Positions 15,066 through 23,479 of a stretch of 43,498 bases of DNA are shown piece after piece. Location of the stretch: IMG/VR virus record IMGVR_UViG_3300025699_000015, positions 1 to 43,498 of that record; one strand, given 5' to 3'. The notes under the pieces were generated by a model. The model had not been told where the DNA came from and searched no databases. It saw nothing but the letters and a program-made list of their open reading frames with translations. The translations under genes were made by a program, and so were the position numbers. This DNA is from a virus. The number at the start of each line of letters is the position of its first letter. The first letter of the stretch is position 1.

Positions 15066-18000
15066 ATGGAAAGAATACCATTTGTAGGATTACATGCACA
15101 CTGTGGGGTTGGTTCCCCATTTGATGGCTTCGGCTATCCAAAAGACCACATGAACTATGCTCATAGCAACGGAGCCAAAGCTCTTGCTCTCACAGACCAC
15201 GGTAATATGAATGGATTAGTCTATCAGGTTATGCATGCGAAGAAGATGCAAGCCGAAGGTAAAGACTTCAAGCCAATCTTTGGTGTTGAGGCTTACTTCA
15301 TTCCGTCTGTCGCTGAGTGGAAAGAGCAAATTGAAGTGTTCCGAAAAGATAAGAAGCTTGCCAAGCAGATTGATAAAGAGCAGTCAGGTACCACGATTGA
15401 GAACGAGGGTGCCTCCAAGGGCATCACGAAGCACGACATTAATAAGCGGAGACACTTGGTTCTTTTGGCTCAAAGCCAAACAGGTCTTAACAATATTTTT
15501 AAAATGGTCTCGAAGAGTTACACTGGAGACAACTTCTATCGCTATCCTCGTATTGACTTGGCTCTCCTTGAAGAGTATGGTGAAGGTGTTATCGCTGCTT
15601 CGGCTTGCCTTGGTGGTGTCTATGCTGGATGCTATTGGGAGAACCGAGACGAAGGCCCTGAAGCCGTACTCAATTGTATGCTGAAGGTTACAGAAGAGAT
15701 GCAAGCTGTCCTTGGTGACCGTTGGTATGGCGAGCTTCAATGGAATAATATTCCAGAGCAACACGAATTAAATCAATACATAATTCAGGTTCACGAACGA
15801 ACAGGGCTAAAACTGATCTCTACCTGTGATAGCCACTATCCTAGTCCGGAAGCTTGGCAATCTCGTGAACTATATAAAAGGCTTGGATGGCTTGGACGAA
15901 AGCCCGAGTGGGCCTCGATGGAGCTTCCTTTAACGGTTGATGAAGTTGGATATGAATTATATCCTAAAAACGGAAATCAAATGTGGGATTCATATAAGTT
16001 TTACTCGGAGGCATGTGGAGTAACTTATAATGACGACATCGTTTACCAATCAATCATCGAGACTGCTACGATTGCTTTTGACCGAATTGAATCTTTCTTA
16101 CCCGATACTACTGTTCGGTTGCCTGATTTCGTCGTCCCTGCTGGCACTGACGATACATCTTATCTTGGGCAGCTAGCCTTTGAGGGATTGCTCTCGGTCT
16201 TAGGATCAAAGGGCATTAAACAAAACTCACCACAATTCAAGGATTATAACAACAGACTCAACTCAGAGCTTGATGTTATCAATGCTCAAGGCTTCGCTAA
16301 GTATTTCTTAACGATGAAAGCAATTGTGGATAAGACAAGCGAAGTTCAGCTTGCAGGTCCCGGTCGTGGTTCGGCTGCTGGTTCTCTTGTGGCTTATGCT
16401 CTTGAGATAACCCAAGTTGATCCCATTGAGTATGGTCTCCTTTTCTCTCGTTTCTTGAGAACAGACCAGACAGATATGCCTGACATTGATTATGATGTCT
16501 CTGACCCAATGGTTCTTAAAGAAAAGCTGATTGAGGATTGGGGTGATGATGTTGTTGTTCCTATCTCAAACTGGAACACGCTCCAGCTAAAGTCCCTTAT
16601 CAAAGACATCTCTCGTCTGTATGAGATACCATTCTCTGAGGTGAATCCTGTCACATCAAAGATGATTTATGAAGCAACTCCATTAGCCAAAGCCCGTCAT
16701 GGTATCAAGGCCGGAGTCTATACTCCAACTCTCAGCGAGGTTATGGAGTTCTCTGAATCTCTTCAGGGGTTCTTCCGTCAGTATCCAAAGATTGAGAAGC
16801 ATTGCCGTGACCTAGCTGGTCAGGTGAAGTCTTGTTCTCGTCATGCCGGTGGTGTTGTGATTGGTGAGAAGCTCAGTCAATACATGCCGCTCATCGCATC
16901 CAAGGGTGTTCGACAAACTCCGTGGTCCGAAGGTCAGAATGTTCGTCAGCTTGAGCCTATGGGCTTCATCAAGTTTGATATCCTTGGGCTCTCAACTCTG
17001 CGAATGATTGAAGACTGCATTGAGAAAATACTTCGTCGTCACCACGGTGTCGCCAACCCGACCTTCAGAGACATAAGAAAATTTTATAATGAGAAACTTC
17101 ATCCCGATGTACTTAACTTAGATGACCAAGCGGTTTATGAGAATATCTTTCACGATAAGAAGTGGATTGGTATCTTTCAGTTCACAGAGAACGGAGCACA
17201 AACATTTGCTAGTCAAGTAAAACCTCGTTCAATAATAGACATTTCTGCTATAACATCTATATACAGACCCGGACCTCTTTCAGCAGGGGTTGATCGGGAG
17301 TATGTGGAAGCACATAACAATCCAGAATCTGTTCGTTATTTAAATAACACAGTGCGTGAGGTTACACAAGAAACCCATGGCTTTTTGATCTTTCAAGAAC
17401 AAATAGCTCTTCTTGCTCACAAGCTGGGTCGTAATCTAACACTAGATGAAGGAAACCTTCTAAGGAAGGTATTGACCAAGAAAGGAACAGGTAAAGGCCA
17501 TGAAGTTAAAGAGAAGATATATCAAAAGTTTATTGATGGTTGCTCGGACAAGGGACTCCCAATTTCTCAAGCAGATAATTTATGGCAAACCTTTGAGTAT
17601 TTCTCAGGTTATGGCTTTAATAAATCACATGCGGTAAGTTATTCAATAATTTCCTATCAATGCGCATGGCTTTGTAATTATTACAATGTAGAGTGGGTAG
17701 CATCCTTTTTGGATAAAGAACCCGAAACTCGTAAGGAGAAGGCCATAAATTTGGCCAAACAACACGGATATACCATACAGCCTCTGAATGTAAACAAGTC
17801 TCACCGATCTTGGGAGATTCTTGATGAACAAACATTGGTTGCTCCGCTTACAACTATCAAAGGCATGGGTGACAAAGCAATTGATCAGATACTTGCGCAT
17901 CGTCCGTTCAACACAGTTGAAGAGTTTCTCTTTAATGAGAATATTGTTTACTCAAAGCTCAATAAGAAAGCTCTTGATGCTCTCTGTCGTGCTGGAGCGA

Positions 18001-18506
18001 TGGCTGACCTGATTGATGATCGATTCACGGGAGACAAACACTTCTGGACCGCCACCTGTGTTGACCGGCCTCGCAAGTTGAAGAACCTTGCTGAGAACAT
18101 TGAAAAGTATCGTCCCGAAGGAAACTTCTCTGATGATGAGCGTATTGATTTCTTGGCAAATCTCACGGGAATATTCCCAATGAACTTGGTTCTTGATGAA
18201 AATATACAAAGAAAGCTTGAGCAACATTGTGTTCCGCCAATCTCTGAGTTTGATCCCGAGCTTGGACTATGCTGGTGTATTGTCCGAGAAGTCACAAAGA
18301 AAAAAACAAAGAATGGAAAACTCTTCTATGTTGCGAATGTCATCGACAATAACTCAGTAGAGACAAAAGTTAGATGCTGGACCGTAAACCCAGATAGAGA
18401 TATACTCTATGTGAATCGCCCTTACATGATCAAGCCTCAGTACAATGAAACATGGGGATTCTCAACACGAGGAGCCCTTAACCGTGCTTGGGTTTTATTA
18501 GGATAA
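15066..18506 (+). CDS. dnaE: DNA polymerase III alpha subunit (C-family, DnaE-like)
   Basis: A 1146-residue replicative polymerase, close to the usual DnaE length. The N-terminal PHP domain is present with metal-site segments LHAHCGVGSPFDG (about 9-21), ALTDHGNMNG, GVEAYF and TCDSHYP. The palm begins with the GPGRGSAAGSLVAYAL segment at about 430. Catalytic aspartates lie in MPDIDYDVSD at about 470-479. The end holds helix-hairpin-helix-type sequence (TIKGMGDKAIDQI, about 930) and an OB-like domain (LCWCIVREVTKKKTKNGKLF). It would copy the phage genome with the helicase at 3434. A C-family enzyme in a phage is less common than family A or B. No separate proofreading subunit is seen in the window. 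Confidence 0.96.
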   Translation: MERIPFVGLHAHCGVGSPFDGFGYPKDHMNYAHSNGAKALALTDHGNMNGLVYQVMHAKKMQAEGKDFKPIFGVEAYFIPSVAEWKEQIEVFRKDKKLAKQIDKEQSGTTIENEGASKGITKHDINKRRHLVLLAQSQTGLNNIFKMVSKSYTGDNFYRYPRIDLALLEEYGEGVIAASACLGGVYAGCYWENRDEGPEAVLNCMLKVTEEMQAVLGDRWYGELQWNNIPEQHELNQYIIQVHERTGLKLISTCDSHYPSPEAWQSRELYKRLGWLGRKPEWASMELPLTVDEVGYELYPKNGNQMWDSYKFYSEACGVTYNDDIVYQSIIETATIAFDRIESFLPDTTVRLPDFVVPAGTDDTSYLGQLAFEGLLSVLGSKGIKQNSPQFKDYNNRLNSELDVINAQGFAKYFLTMKAIVDKTSEVQLAGPGRGSAAGSLVAYALEITQVDPIEYGLLFSRFLRTDQTDMPDIDYDVSDPMVLKEKLIEDWGDDVVVPISNWNTLQLKSLIKDISRLYEIPFSEVNPVTSKMIYEATPLAKARHGIKAGVYTPTLSEVMEFSESLQGFFRQYPKIEKHCRDLAGQVKSCSRHAGGVVIGEKLSQYMPLIASKGVRQTPWSEGQNVRQLEPMGFIKFDILGLSTLRMIEDCIEKILRRHHGVANPTFRDIRKFYNEKLHPDVLNLDDQAVYENIFHDKKWIGIFQFTENGAQTFASQVKPRSIIDISAITSIYRPGPLSAGVDREYVEAHNNPESVRYLNNTVREVTQETHGFLIFQEQIALLAHKLGRNLTLDEGNLLRKVLTKKGTGKGHEVKEKIYQKFIDGCSDKGLPISQADNLWQTFEYFSGYGFNKSHAVSYSIISYQCAWLCNYYNVEWVASFLDKEPETRKEKAINLAKQHGYTIQPLNVNKSHRSWEILDEQTLVAPLTTIKGMGDKAIDQILAHRPFNTVEEFLFNENIVYSKLNKKALDALCRAGAMADLIDDRFTGDKHFWTATCVDRPRKLKNLAENIEKYRPEGNFSDDERIDFLANLTGIFPMNLVLDENIQRKLEQHCVPPISEFDPELGLCWCIVREVTKKKTKNGKLFYVANVIDNNSVETKVRCWTVNPDRDILYVNRPYMIKPQYNETWGFSTRGALNRAWVLLG

Positions 18507-18522
18507 AAACAACAGAATGGCC

Positions 18523-18550
18523 TTGACAAATGTTGAGGACATGTTATATT
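18523..18550 (+). promoter_or_regulatory. Sigma70-type promoter, extended -10
   Basis: TTGACA, 16-nt spacer, TGtTATATT. Leader about 18 nt, with AAAAAGGAGG before the ATG at 18575. Confidence 0.85.
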
Positions 18551-18574
18551 ATTAATACAAAAAGGAGGTAGAGT

Positions 18575-19582
18575 ATGAGAAACAATGTCAAAACAGGACA
18601 TAAGAGTCAGCAATCATATGCCAATACAAGAACCACTGGTAAAGAGCAATACTATACCAATGAAGATGTGGTGGACATTTGCTTGGAAGAGGTACAGAAA
18701 CATATAAACCTTGACGGTAAAACAATCTTAGAGCCATGCGGTGGCACTGGTGAATTTATAGAAGGACTCAGGAGATTAGGAATACCAGACAACAAGATAA
18801 TCTCTTATGACATTGAACCAATGCACCCAATGGTAAAGAGAGGCAGCTATTTAGAACAAGATTTTTCTAAAATGGGAGACCTTGTTTCTATTACTAACCC
18901 ACCATTTGGTCGGATGAGCAAACTGGCCAAGAAGTTCTTTGCCCATGCCACAACACACTCAGAGTATATTTGTTATTTGGTTCCACGCTCTTGGAGAAAG
19001 TGGACAACTCAGAACTCTCTCGATGCCAACTATCATCTAATTGCTGACATTGATATGCCTAAAAATTGTTTCTATTTACCAAACAATGAGACAACTAAGA
19101 AAGATGTTCTTAACACGGTCTTCCAAATCTGGCAAAGAAAAGACACAAAGAGAACAAAGATAGCAGTACCAGACAATGGATTAATAAAGAAGATTATACC
19201 TAAACTCACACAGCAAGAAGTACATAGAAAGATAAAGGAGACTCTTTATAGAAAAGTCAATGGACAATTTGAAGAAGTAAAGATGGATACATATAACCAA
19301 GTGGTTGTTAGAAGGCCGGATTATATAACAGGTGCGAATTTTCAAATAGTCCAATTCGGCCATTCATGTGGTGCCTGTAAAGACATCACAGAACATAGGG
19401 TCCAAGCTAAAACAACCACAATGTATCTTTATATTGATAGGGATGATGTCAAGGCAGCACTTAGAACAATAGACTTTTCTAAATATTACAATAATGTTTC
19501 TTATGTAAGTGCATTATCAATTCAAGAAATTAATTATGAACTGAACGAATGGTTCGGTTTACCCAACTTTAAATTTAATTAG
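18575..19582 (+). CDS. N6-adenine DNA methyltransferase, third in window
   Basis: A 335-residue methyltransferase: motif X-like KEQYYT (23-28), motif I LEPCGGTGEF (52-61), acidic SAM strand SYDIEP (about 77-82) and catalytic NPPF (108-111). The C-terminal half carries HSCGACKD, a possible metal site, and ends in a hydrophobic strand (TTTMYLYIDRDD). It is shorter than the gamma enzyme at 12737 and not obviously a recent copy of it. No partner nuclease is adjacent. It could protect against host restriction or mark replicated DNA. Confidence 0.85.
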   Translation: MRNNVKTGHKSQQSYANTRTTGKEQYYTNEDVVDICLEEVQKHINLDGKTILEPCGGTGEFIEGLRRLGIPDNKIISYDIEPMHPMVKRGSYLEQDFSKMGDLVSITNPPFGRMSKLAKKFFAHATTHSEYICYLVPRSWRKWTTQNSLDANYHLIADIDMPKNCFYLPNNETTKKDVLNTVFQIWQRKDTKRTKIAVPDNGLIKKIIPKLTQQEVHRKIKETLYRKVNGQFEEVKMDTYNQVVVRRPDYITGANFQIVQFGHSCGACKDITEHRVQAKTTTMYLYIDRDDVKAALRTIDFSKYYNNVSYVSALSIQEINYELNEWFGLPNFKFN

Positions 19583-19590
19583 GAGATAAA

Positions 19591-20010
19591 ATGAAAGTTA
19601 AAATTAAAAAATTAGATGAACGAGCAACAATCCCAAGCTATGCCAAGCATGGAGATGCCGGTATGGATTTACGGGCCATCCGTTTCCAAAGAGATTCAGA
19701 TGGAAATTATGTTTATTATACTGGCTTGGCCTTTGAAATTCCCGAAGGATATGTGGGCCTTTTATTCCCGCGATCCTCTATTTCAACGACTTCTCACTTC
19801 CTTCGTAATTCTGTTGGAGTTGTGGATTCTGGTTATAGAGGCGAGATTATGTTTAAATTTGGTTATGGTAGTAATATCAAATCTTATAGGGTTGGAGAAC
19901 GAGTTGGGCAACTAATTATTATGCCTTATCCTTCTATTGAATTTGAAGAAGTAGAAGATCTATCTGATACCGAAAGGGGTGAAGATGGATTTGGCTCAAC
20001 AGGCCAATAA
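19591..20010 (+). CDS. dut: dUTPase (deoxyuridine triphosphatase)
   Basis: A 139-residue trimeric dUTPase, hydrolysing dUTP to dUMP and pyrophosphate, which feeds ThyX and keeps uracil out of DNA. All five motifs are present: GDAGMDLRA (21-29), PRSS (60-63), GVVDSGYRGEI (76-86), ERVGQLIIMP (103-112) and RGEDGFGSTG (129-138). Length is typical. It starts 8 nt after the methyltransferase stop with AGGAG. Confidence 0.96.
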   Translation: MKVKIKKLDERATIPSYAKHGDAGMDLRAIRFQRDSDGNYVYYTGLAFEIPEGYVGLLFPRSSISTTSHFLRNSVGVVDSGYRGEIMFKFGYGSNIKSYRVGERVGQLIIMPYPSIEFEEVEDLSDTERGEDGFGSTGQ

Positions 20011-20048
20011 CAACACAGTCAGCGTATTATAGCTGAAAGGAGAACGAA

Positions 20049-20354
20049 GTGAACAGAGAACAGCGAAGAGCTAAAGCTAAGCACGAGAAAAAGTTTGGAA
20101 CTGAAGCAAATGAAGAAGCAGCCCAAAAGGTTGCTCTATTTGGTAAATTGCCCGACGAATGTCAGGCTTGCTTAGCCGCATTCGATAAGAAAGATAAAGA
20201 ACAGGTGATGTCGTGGAGCGTTGTAGTTAGAAATGATATTGAGCAAGTACGCTTATATTGTCCCGATTGCTGGCAAAAAGCAAGGGAAGTTGTACAGGCA
20301 TATGAAAAAGAGAATGGTTATGGATCAAGAAAAGAAAAAAAAGATAGTATTTGA
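20049..20354 (+). CDS. Small zinc-binding hypothetical protein
   Basis: A 101-residue protein starting at GTG after AAAGGAG. A basic start (MNREQRRAKAKHEKK) is followed by a four-cysteine metal site: C38-x2-C41 (CQAC) and C71-x2-C74 (CPDC), with MSWSVVVR between. I recall similar small proteins in other large phages but not their function. The next gene starts inside its 3' end. Confidence 0.7.
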   Translation: MNREQRRAKAKHEKKFGTEANEEAAQKVALFGKLPDECQACLAAFDKKDKEQVMSWSVVVRNDIEQVRLYCPDCWQKAREVVQAYEKENGYGSRKEKKDSI

Positions 20355-20643
20355 TGATACAGATGTAAGACATGCTCAATTAAAAATACGCCTTCAACAC
20401 GACAGTTTAACACAGGCGGGTTTTTTTAGAGCAATTATTACAGGTTATTTAGATAATAACAGTAATATTGTTAATTATCTTGCTAATTATAAGGAAGAGC
20501 ACGGTATTCAAAATAAGAAAAAAAGAGCCCGTGTTGTAGAGGAGATTGAACAAGGAACGGACCTTCTGGAAAAATTTGGTATTAAAGATGATGAAGTAGA
20601 AAGCATTTTTGATATGATCGCAGAAGAATTTCCTGACCTTTAA
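20320..20643 (+). CDS. Basic-acidic small protein, possibly ribbon-helix-helix
   Basis: A protein of about 107 residues overlapping the previous gene by 35 nt; ATGs at 20302 and 20314 are alternative starts. After a lysine run comes VRHAQLKIRLQHDSLTQAGF, then FRAIITGYLDNN. This is a strand followed by two helices, in the style of a ribbon-helix-helix DNA-binding fold. The C-terminus is acidic (DEVESIFDMIAEEFPDL). The fold call is by pattern only. Confidence 0.6.
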   Translation: MDQEKKKKIVFDDTDVRHAQLKIRLQHDSLTQAGFFRAIITGYLDNNSNIVNYLANYKEEHGIQNKKKRARVVEEIEQGTDLLEKFGIKDDEVESIFDMIAEEFPDL

Positions 20644-20696
20644 TGTCTTTTTCTACTTTTAGATAGTATTTATAGTAAACCTAGGAGATTTATATC

Positions 20697-21365
20697 ATGG
20701 CTAAGAAGAAACTTTTAAGCGAAGCCCAAGTTCGCAAATTTATGGGACTTGCAAATCTAGATGCGAATATGTCTTCCAATTTCATCAGTGAAAACTGGGG
20801 TGAAAAGGAAGATGAATATAAAAGACACGATGTTGACGGCGTAGAAAAGAAAGCTGGTGACGAAGATGGTCATTATAAAGACTATGAAATGAACGAAGAA
20901 GAAGAAGAAGTTTCTATGGATGTAGAAGCAGAAATGGAAGAACCCGACGCCGAAGGGGGTGATGATGGTGTCGATGTTGAACTTGATGAAGATGAAGTTA
21001 CTGCTGCTAAAGCTGCTTTAGATCAAGTGTCAGCCGTTCTTGCTAAATTGCTTGGCGATTCTGAAGGTGCCGCAGATGAAATGGAAATGGACGCAGAGAT
21101 GCCTCCTATGGACATGGATGTTGAAGCTGAAGAAGAAATAGAGCTTGAAGAAAAGAAAGACAAAAACTGGGGCGGAAACAAAGGCGACTATAAACGACGC
21201 GATGTTGACGGCGTAGAAAAGAAGGTTGGCGACAAAGATGGTCATTATAAAGACTATGAAATGGATGAAGCCAAGATTGTTGCTGAAGTTACTCGTCGAG
21301 TAGCCAAGCGACTTAACGAAGCAGTTCGTGCTCAGAAAAAAGCTAATAAGCTTCTGGGTAAATAA
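20697..21365 (+). CDS. Highly acidic repeat protein with targeting-like N-terminus
   Basis: A 222-residue, glutamate/aspartate-rich protein. It starts MAKKKLLSEAQVRKFMGLAN, a basic helix containing L-S-E, which fits the [IL]-x-E head-protease consensus of T4-like phages. Two 35-residue repeats follow at residues 33-67 and 158-192, each built on NW, then a (D)YKR-x-DVDGVEKK core and DGHYKDYEM. An acidic linker and a helix (AAKAALDQVSAVLAKLLG) separate them. The C-terminus is a basic helix (VAKRLNEAVRAQKKANKLLG). Composition recalls prohead core or scaffold proteins, but this is inferred. Start ATG with CTAGGAG. Confidence 0.75.
   Translation: MAKKKLLSEAQVRKFMGLANLDANMSSNFISENWGEKEDEYKRHDVDGVEKKAGDEDGHYKDYEMNEEEEEVSMDVEAEMEEPDAEGGDDGVDVELDEDEVTAAKAALDQVSAVLAKLLGDSEGAADEMEMDAEMPPMDMDVEAEEEIELEEKKDKNWGGNKGDYKRRDVDGVEKKVGDKDGHYKDYEMDEAKIVAEVTRRVAKRLNEAVRAQKKANKLLGK
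20793..20897 (+). repeat. Coding repeat, copy 1 of 2
   Basis: 105-nt unit encoding residues 33-67 of the acidic protein. Copy 2 is at 21168-21272. The core GATGTTGACGGCGTAGAAAA is identical in DNA, so the duplication is fairly recent or under constraint. Confidence 0.85.
21168..21272 (+). repeat. Coding repeat, copy 2 of 2
   Basis: Same unit as 20793-20897, encoding residues 158-192. Differences replace acidic residues with basic or neutral ones (for example GDEDGHY becomes GDKDGHY). Confidence 0.85.
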
Positions 21366-21380
21366 ATCTTTAGAAATTAG

Positions 21381-21408
21381 TTGACAAAACACATAAGCGT
21401 GTTATAAT
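21381..21408 (+). promoter_or_regulatory. Sigma70 promoter abutting a terminator hairpin
   Basis: TTGACA, 16-nt spacer, TGtTATAAT. The predicted start (about 21415) lies inside the first arm of the terminator that follows. Drives the membrane protein at 21451. Confidence 0.85.
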
Positions 21409-21410
21409 AT

Positions 21411-21438
21411 AAGGGTGGGATTTTTCCCACCCTTTTTT
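21411..21438 (+). terminator. Rho-independent terminator overlapping a promoter start site
   Basis: Stem AAGGGTGGG / CCCACCCTT with an ATTTTT loop, running into six T. Transcripts from upstream would make the full hairpin. Transcripts from the promoter just before it would begin within the first arm and keep only about five base pairs. Confidence 0.85.
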
Positions 21439-21450
21439 ATTGGAGGAAAA

Positions 21451-21831
21451 ATGGAATTTATTCTTTATGGGCTATTTTTTATCACCGGCTGGCTTGTTCA
21501 TTCAGTCGTTGCTTATGTTTTAAGCCTTGGATCTTCGATCTTACTTTTTCAAAGAACAATACAAGACTGTTTGTTGGTTGTGGCTAGAACATATGAAGGA
21601 TATCTGATGGCTCAAGAATATAAGATGGAACACTTGCGCCTTGCTGGAAAGTCAGAGAAAGAATTAGAGATTGAACGAAAGATGGATGCAACAACGATGG
21701 CCTCAGTTCAAGCCACACTAATAAGAAATATTCTCCACAATGTTCCATCTAAATTTGAAGGATTAGTGGGGTTCAACGACTGGGATTCAGCAATGGGTGA
21801 GGTCACACGAATAATAAAAGAAAGAAGATAG
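21451..21831 (+). CDS. Membrane-anchored hypothetical protein
   Basis: A 126-residue protein. The N-terminal span at about 3-30 (FILYGLFFITGWLVHSVVAYV) is followed by a long helical, charged domain (YKMEHLRLAGKSEKELEIERK). Start is the ATG after TTGGAGG. I do not recognise a family. It sits between the acidic repeat protein and the ClpP-like protease. Confidence 0.65.
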   Translation: MEFILYGLFFITGWLVHSVVAYVLSLGSSILLFQRTIQDCLLVVARTYEGYLMAQEYKMEHLRLAGKSEKELEIERKMDATTMASVQATLIRNILHNVPSKFEGLVGFNDWDSAMGEVTRIIKERR

Positions 21832-21834
21832 GAC

Positions 21835-21863
21835 TTGACAACAGTCACTAAACATGTTATATT
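21835..21863 (+). promoter_or_regulatory. Sigma70-type promoter, extended -10
   Basis: TTGACA, 17-nt spacer, TGtTATATT, starting 4 nt after the previous stop. Leader about 17 nt to the ClpP-like gene. Confidence 0.85.
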
Positions 21864-21886
21864 AATAGTGTCATTAGGAGGAATTT

Positions 21887-22558
21887 ATGACTTTTGGAAA
21901 ACGAAGAAATAAGATAACTGAAGAAGAAGACGAAGATACAACAGCAGAAGAACAAGAAGAATCATCACAAAAGCTTAAGATTAATCTTGGCCAACTGTTA
22001 GGCGGTGGGGGCGGAGGCAAAGATCCTCGCATCCTTGGTCTATTTGGGTCAGTCGAAGAAGAGAAAGCAGGTGAACTCTGTTATCATCTTATAACAATGT
22101 CTGAACCAGAGGAACCCGATGAGGGAGAAAAAGCAGAGAAACCAGAAGACATTAAATTTTATGTCTCAACATATGGTGGATCAGCAGATGATATGTTCTC
22201 TATCTATGATGTCATGAACTTTGCTAAAAAGAGATGTGATATCCAAACCATAGGTCTTGGAAAGGTTATGTCGGCTGGTGTTCTTCTGCTCGCAGCAGGA
22301 ACAAAAGGAAAGCGAAAGATTGGTCGTAATTGTCGTGTTATGATCCACGCAGTATCGGCTGGTAACATGGGCTCACTCCATAATCTTGTCAATGAACTAG
22401 ATGAGATACAGAACCTTCAAGAGTCCTACATTGATGCAATCGTTGAGAACTCTAGCTTTACAAAGAAGACATTAAAGCGGCTCTTGGACCGTAAGGTAAA
22501 TGTATATTTATCAGCAGAAGAAGCAATTGAACATGGAATTGCTGATGAACTGATCTAA
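21887..22558 (+). CDS. ClpP-like serine protease
   Basis: A 223-residue ClpP-fold protease. The first 45 residues are an acidic extension plus a glycine run (LLGGGGGGKDPRI) not seen in cellular ClpP. The core then follows: FYVSTYGGSADDMFSIYD, the serine elbow GKVMSAGVLLLAAG (S129), RVMIHAVSAG (H154), and NVYLSAEEAIEHGIADE. Aligning that last segment with cellular ClpP (RDRFLSAPEAVEYG) places N204 where the triad aspartate is expected. No Clp ATPase is seen. It could degrade host or phage proteins with host ClpX/A, or be a head-maturation protease. AGGAGG SD. Confidence 0.88.
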   Translation: MTFGKRRNKITEEEDEDTTAEEQEESSQKLKINLGQLLGGGGGGKDPRILGLFGSVEEEKAGELCYHLITMSEPEEPDEGEKAEKPEDIKFYVSTYGGSADDMFSIYDVMNFAKKRCDIQTIGLGKVMSAGVLLLAAGTKGKRKIGRNCRVMIHAVSAGNMGSLHNLVNELDEIQNLQESYIDAIVENSSFTKKTLKRLLDRKVNVYLSAEEAIEHGIADELI

Positions 22559-22582
22559 TTATAGTAAAAAGAGGTATAAAAC

Positions 22583-23479
22583 ATGGACAAATTCTTCTAT
22601 AATAAGTCATCGGCTTCCAATTTGGGTTGGTCCCCTGATTGGTTTGGTGCTTCTTCATTTGATGAAGATTTGCTCCGTAAAGTACGCAAGTTCCAACGAG
22701 ACCACCACTTAACTGCGGACGGTCTCGTTGGCCCTTCAACTCATAGACGCATCTGGACCGAGAGAGAATCACTCTTAAAGGATTATTATCCCCCCACAAT
22801 TGATTCCAATATAAGTGAATCATTTATTGTTGCCAATAACGACTTTCACGAAATTAATTGGCCTAAAGTGGTTCTTCCTTTCTCGGGTCAAGGACTAAAA
22901 CTTACAAGAGGATTTAAGATTGTTAGACAAAAGCGAGAAGTAACGAGTTTTGTTTCTCATTGGGATGTCTGCCTTAATACTAGATCTTGCTACAATGTTC
23001 TTAAAAAACGAGGCATCTCTGTTCATTTTGGAATTGATAACGATGGAACAATTTATCAGTTTATGGACTGTAATCATATAGCATGGCATGCTGGTGGATC
23101 AAGGTGGAATAATAAATCAATTGGTGTCGAGATATCTAATGCTTATTATCCTAAATACCAAACATGGTACAAGGCACACGGCTATGGCCCAAGACCTTCT
23201 TGGAGAGGCAAAAAAGTTCACAATGGAGTTTTAGAGCCCTTCTTGGGTTTCTACGATGTCCAGTTGGAAGCACTCAAAGCGTTAATGGAAGCTATACATA
23301 ACATTTACGGTATTCCATATGTATGTCCCATTGGAACTGATGGCATGACAGCCACAGGTATTGATAGTAAAGCAGCCGCTGGCAACTTTAAGGGATTCGT
23401 ATCTCACTATCATCTAACTAAGAGAAAGATTGATTGTGCCGGTTTGGACCTCAAAGCACTACTAAAGGAAATAAAATAA
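22583..23479 (+). CDS. Endolysin: N-acetylmuramoyl-L-alanine amidase with cell-wall binding domain
   Basis: A 298-residue lytic enzyme that cleaves the amide bond between muramic acid and L-alanine. Residues about 27-58 form a peptidoglycan-binding domain (LLRKVRKFQRDHHLTADGLV then GPSTHRRIW). The amidase (PGRP / T7-lysozyme type) follows: SHWDVCLNTRSCYNVLKKRG with H126, VHFGIDNDGTIYQFMD, AWHAGGSRWNN with H169 region, and IGVEISNAYYP. H277 and C285 near the end are eight residues apart, like H122/C130 of T7 lysozyme, so they are candidate zinc ligands. No signal peptide, so it needs a holin; 26718 is a candidate. Confidence 0.9.
   Translation: MDKFFYNKSSASNLGWSPDWFGASSFDEDLLRKVRKFQRDHHLTADGLVGPSTHRRIWTERESLLKDYYPPTIDSNISESFIVANNDFHEINWPKVVLPFSGQGLKLTRGFKIVRQKREVTSFVSHWDVCLNTRSCYNVLKKRGISVHFGIDNDGTIYQFMDCNHIAWHAGGSRWNNKSIGVEISNAYYPKYQTWYKAHGYGPRPSWRGKKVHNGVLEPFLGFYDVQLEALKALMEAIHNIYGIPYVCPIGTDGMTATGIDSKAAAGNFKGFVSHYHLTKRKIDCAGLDLKALLKEIK

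Noticed and set aside
15235-15684. 149-codon alternate frame inside dnaE
   Set aside because: Shadow of the polymerase; no ribosome site and biased low-complexity content.
20667-20677. T4 late promoter (TATAAATA)
   Set aside because: The match is only on the minus strand, where there are no genes.
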